Source: Arthrobacter sp. U41
GTDB lineage: Bacteria; Actinomycetota; Actinomycetes; Actinomycetales; Micrococcaceae
Assembly: GCF_007679325.1 (NCBI RefSeq)
Contig: NZ_VEGI01000001.1
Location: 1,054,001 to 1,118,000, forward strand
Length of the DNA stretch: 64,000 nt
Reading direction: 5' to 3'
Part shown: positions 60,711 through 64,000 of the stretch, piece after piece
Layout of the letters: every line of letters starts with the position of its first letter
Numbering within the stretch: position 1 is the stretch's first letter
Translations under genes and position numbers: made by a program
Notes under the pieces: model-generated
What the model was told of the DNA's origin: nothing
Database searches by the model: none
Seen by the model: the letters and a program-made list of their open reading frames with translations, nothing else

Positions 60711-60747
60711 AAAAGGACCGGACCAGCTGACGCTGATCCGGTCCTTT
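60711..60747 (-). terminator. Terminator of groEL
   Basis: AAAGGACCGGA (60712-60722) pairs with TCCGGTCCTTT (60737-60747). On the minus strand it is followed by TTTTATT, a true U-run, 16 bases past the groEL stop. It is the most canonical terminator in the window. Confidence 0.9.
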
Positions 60748-60762
60748 CATTACGTGGAGTCC

Positions 60763-62385
<1,623 letters not shown>

Positions 62386-62395
62386 TCAAGACAGA

Positions 62396-62440
62396 ACCCC
62401 GCGCAACTGACCCGTCAAAGAAGGATCGGCGGCGCGGGGT
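62396..62440 (-). promoter_or_regulatory. Hairpin between groES and groEL
   Basis: ACCCCGCGC (62396-62404) pairs with GCGCGGGGT (62432-62440) in the 76-base gap. It may mark an mRNA processing or attenuation point that alters groES and groEL levels. Confidence 0.5.
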
Positions 62441-62449
62441 CCAAGAGAG

Positions 62450-62746
62450 TTACTTTACGACGATCGCCAGGACGTCGCGGGCGGACAGCACGAGGTACTC
62501 GGTGCCGCCGGTCTTGACTTCAGTTCCGCCGTACTTGGAGTAGATGACGACGTCGCCAACGGTGACGTCGATCGGAACGCGGTTGCCGTTGTCGTCAAAG
62601 CGGCCGGGGCCTACGGCGACAACTTCGCCTTCCTGCGGCTTTTCCTGCGCGGAGTCCGGGATAACCAGGCCGGAAGCCGTGGTCTGCTCGGCTTCGAGCG
62701 GGCGGACAACAATACGATCCTCAAGAGGCTTAATAGAGACCGACAA
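62450..62746 (-). CDS. groES: Co-chaperonin GroES
   Basis: The 10-kDa GroEL lid, 98 residues. [20 protein letters not shown] at the start, the mobile loop [18 protein letters not shown], and [15 protein letters not shown] are all typical. The start is TTG 62746 (an unusual codon) with AAGGAGAGG upstream. It is the first gene of groES-groEL, under two CIRCE operators. Confidence 0.97.
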   Translation of the reverse strand: MSVSIKPLEDRIVVRPLEAEQTTASGLVIPDSAQEKPQEGEVVAVGPGRFDDNGNRVPIDVTVGDVVIYSKYGGTEVKTGGTEYLVLSARDVLAIVVK

Positions 62747-62854
62747 GGACCTCTCCTTTTCGTCAGCAAATTCGTGGACTTTAAAGCTGTGGTGCCAAGG
62801 CGTACAGACCGTCGTCGCGGTGCCGGCAGCCGCCTGGCTGTGAAGCTTCAGGTG

Positions 62855-62881
62855 TTAGCACCCTCCTAGGGAGAGTGCTAA
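62855..62881 (-). promoter_or_regulatory. CIRCE element 1 (HrcA operator)
   Basis: TTAGCACCC, nine bases, GAGTGCTAA: one mismatch from the consensus TTAGCACTC-N9-GAGTGCTAA. It overlaps the likely transcription start. Confidence 0.95.
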
Positions 62882-62886
62882 TGACG

Positions 62887-62916
62887 ACTCTATGTAAGGA
62901 GTTAGCACTCGGTCAA
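62887..62916 (-). promoter_or_regulatory. groES-groEL promoter
   Basis: -10 TAGAGT (62887-62892) and -35 TTGACC (62911-62916), 18 bp apart. The -35 falls inside the spacer of CIRCE 2 and the start falls in CIRCE 1, so HrcA would block both. Confidence 0.7.
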
Positions 62917-62928
62917 GGCGAGTGCCAG
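62902..62928 (-). promoter_or_regulatory. CIRCE element 2 (HrcA operator)
   Basis: TTAGCACTC (perfect half), nine bases, GAGTGCCAG (seven of nine). It spans the groES -35 element. Confidence 0.9.
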
Positions 62929-62962
62929 AAATTCGCTCCCGGTGGACTCGGGGGCCAAGGAG

Positions 62963-63107
62963 ATGTGCTCACCCGCAGCCCCACGCACTGAACATGTCCA
63001 CCGGTTGCGGGGGTGCACCGGGGGGACATGCTCATCCTTTGCCGCGGCCAATGGACATTTCGGTAATGTGCTCACCCGCTGCGCCGGGCACTGGGCATGT
63101 CCGCCGG
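62963..63107. repeat. Intergenic palindromic repeat family, locus 2
   Basis: Two direct 42-base copies, 62963-63004 and 63066-63107, both starting ATGTGCTCACCCGC and ending CATGTCC(A/G)CCGG. Between them, ATGTCCACCGG (62994-63004) faces CCGGGGGGACAT (63018-63029), forming a large inverted repeat. The ATGTCCACCGG-type units recur at locus 1 near 51.0 kb. Confidence 0.75.
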
Positions 63108-63130
63108 TGAAGGGCCGCGGCGGCGGCTTG

Positions 63131-63562
63131 TTACCGCCCGCCGAGGTCCGCGAAGTCCACGTCCTCGCCGTTGTCCTCGTCGCCGGAGCCGGACTCGTTC
63201 CGGTGCCGGTACACCAGCAGGCCTCCGGCGGCGGCCAGCACGATCCCCGTGATCAGGAAAATGATGCCGCCGATGCGGGCGGCCGCGTAGCTGTCGCGGA
63301 TGGCCCTCGCCTCGTCCGTGGCGTCCGTGACGTCCTTGCCGCCGACGGAATAAACGGTGGCATTGAAGGAGTCGAGGAAGAAGATGATGACCAGGAGTGC
63401 GGCACAGACGACGGCGATGACGGCGCCCGCAACCAGCGCCGGCCGGGCGTAGCGGGCGAGTCCCCGCCGGGCGGGACGTTCCCCGTCGCTGTCCTGCTGC
63501 GCGACGCCGCCCTCCGGGTAGTTTTCGTCCGTGCCGCTGTTTGCCGTGCCGCTGTATTCCAT
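63131..63562 (-). CDS. Hypothetical two-helix membrane protein
   Basis: 143 residues. A polar N-terminus (about 1-40, rich in Gly, Glu, Asp), a helix (about 42-65, ALVAGAVIAVVCAALLVIIFF), an extracytoplasmic loop (about 66-95), a second helix (about 97-117) and an acidic tail. I know no family. ATG 63562 has TAGGGT seven bases upstream. Divergent from a methyltransferase gene 57 bases away. Confidence 0.8.
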   Translation of the reverse strand: MEYSGTANSGTDENYPEGGVAQQDSDGERPARRGLARYARPALVAGAVIAVVCAALLVIIFFLDSFNATVYSVGGKDVTDATDEARAIRDSYAAARIGGIIFLITGIVLAAAGGLLVYRHRNESGSGDEDNGEDVDFADLGGR

Positions 63563-63569
63563 GCCGTCA

Positions 63570-63575
63570 ACCCTA
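63570..63575 (-). promoter_or_regulatory. -10 element of leaderless membrane-protein gene
   Basis: TAGGGT, seven bases (TGACGGC), then ATG 63562. Confidence 0.5.
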
Positions 63576-63606
63576 TCGGGCGCGCAGCCGCCACCGTGCG
63601 CTGAAC

Positions 63607-63612
63607 TAGGCT
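63607..63612 (+). promoter_or_regulatory. -10 element of leaderless methyltransferase gene
   Basis: TAGGCT, seven bases (TGTTCCC), then ATG 63620. Confidence 0.55.
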
Positions 63613-63619
63613 TGTTCCC

Positions 63620-64000
63620 ATGGCTGACGCACCGCAGGACCAGATCGCCCCGCTTCTGAACCCCGAAGGCTGGGAGCTGCTGGCGTCACTGGGCCCCTAC
63701 CGCGAGGACGAGGCGTTTAGGCTCAATGCGTCCCTCCGGAAGGCCGGACACTCCCCCGAGCTGGTCTCCGCCGTCCTCACCCAGTCGCGGCTGCGGACCA
63801 AGGCCGAGGCCAAGTTCGGCGAGTTCGCCCGGCAGATGATCTTCACCCAGGCGGGTTTGGAGCAGGCCACCCGGCTCACCGTGGCGGCCCGGCACGCCCA
63901 GCGTTTCGCCGAAGCCGGCGTGCGGCATGTGGCGGATCTGGGCTGCGGCCTCGGCGCCGACGCCATGGCGCTCGCTTCCCTGGACATCACGGTCACGGCC
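63620..64000 (+). CDS. Class I SAM-dependent methyltransferase, THUMP-like type (partial)
   Basis: The first 127 codons of a gene running off the window's right edge. It begins MADAPQDQIAPLLNPEGW, then RLRTKAEAKFGEFARQMIFT and the SAM-binding motif VADLGCGLGADAMALA near residues 112-127, the pattern of methyltransferases annotated with a C-terminal THUMP-like domain. The downstream half is not visible, so the family is provisional. ATG 63620 has TAGGCT seven bases upstream. Confidence 0.8.
   Translation, partial: MADAPQDQIAPLLNPEGWELLASLGPYREDEAFRLNASLRKAGHSPELVSAVLTQSRLRTKAEAKFGEFARQMIFTQAGLEQATRLTVAARHAQRFAEAGVRHVADLGCGLGADAMALASLDITVTA

Larger units (their letters stand above)
62747..63130. 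other. Intergenic region between groES and a membrane protein
   Basis: 384 bases without a gene. It holds the groES leader (62747-62880), the promoter and both CIRCE elements (62855-62928), and the palindromic repeat locus 2 (62963-63107). Confidence 0.8.

Overview
The window is high-GC actinobacterial chromosome, most likely Arthrobacter or a close relative in the Micrococcaceae. The evidence is inferred from content: GuaB beside a separate GuaB3 family protein, CIRCE-controlled groES-groEL with a His-rich GroEL tail, LGFP-repeat secreted protein, FmdB and DUF3817 proteins, and a large SF1 helicase-like protein with a nuclease-like tail. I see no insertion sequence, prophage, CRISPR array or rRNA gene. 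It is mostly ordinary chromosomal backbone.

Layout. 0.4-7 kb: ychF, rmuC, ispH with a membrane protein, and xseA-xseB divergent from the ispH side. 6.8-12.7 kb: a PPK2 polyphosphate phosphotransferase, an alanine/aspartate-type aminotransferase and a four-gene OpuC/ProU-type osmoprotectant importer with overlapping genes. 12.9-19.5 kb: rsgA with a possible 26-codon upstream ORF, a Nudix hydrolase, a BadF-type kinase, a nitronate monooxygenase, and a LysR regulator divergent from a YnfM-like exporter. 19.5-24.7 kb: two adjacent divergent pairs each pairing an Lrp/AsnC regulator with an enzyme or exporter, then a CorA transporter and a small membrane protein. 24.8-31.3 kb: an ABC-F ATPase, a HemK-like methyltransferase, a YqeY protein, small proteins, an LGFP-repeat protein, tRNA-Ala(CGC) and an NmrA-like reductase. 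31.5-40.5 kb: a membrane protein, a RimJ-like acetyltransferase, galU, 5-formyl-THF cyclo-ligase, fmdB, a SAF-domain protein and the large helicase-nuclease-like gene. 40.8-55.1 kb: guaA, guaB3 and guaB (guanine nucleotide synthesis) interspersed with DUF3817, SURF1, an orphan PTS IIA, glpD, a secreted subtilase, an ABC exporter and a lipoprotein. 55.3-64 kb: two OatA-like acyltransferases flanking a DUF389 gene, groES-groEL, a membrane protein and the start of a methyltransferase cut off by the window end.

Recurring signals. At least twenty genes have a TANNNT-like hexamer 6-8 bases before the start codon, the geometry expected of leaderless transcripts, and this fixes many starts. HrcA-type control is clear at groES (two CIRCE elements), and a CIRCE-like inverted repeat with the exact 9-base spacer sits before fmdB. 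A palindromic intergenic repeat family occurs at about 51.0 and 63.0 kb.

No clearly new multi-gene system was found. The most unusual gene is the 1366-residue helicase-like protein at 36431-40531, whose nucleotide-binding motifs are degenerate while its other SF1 motifs and a C-terminal nuclease-like domain persist.
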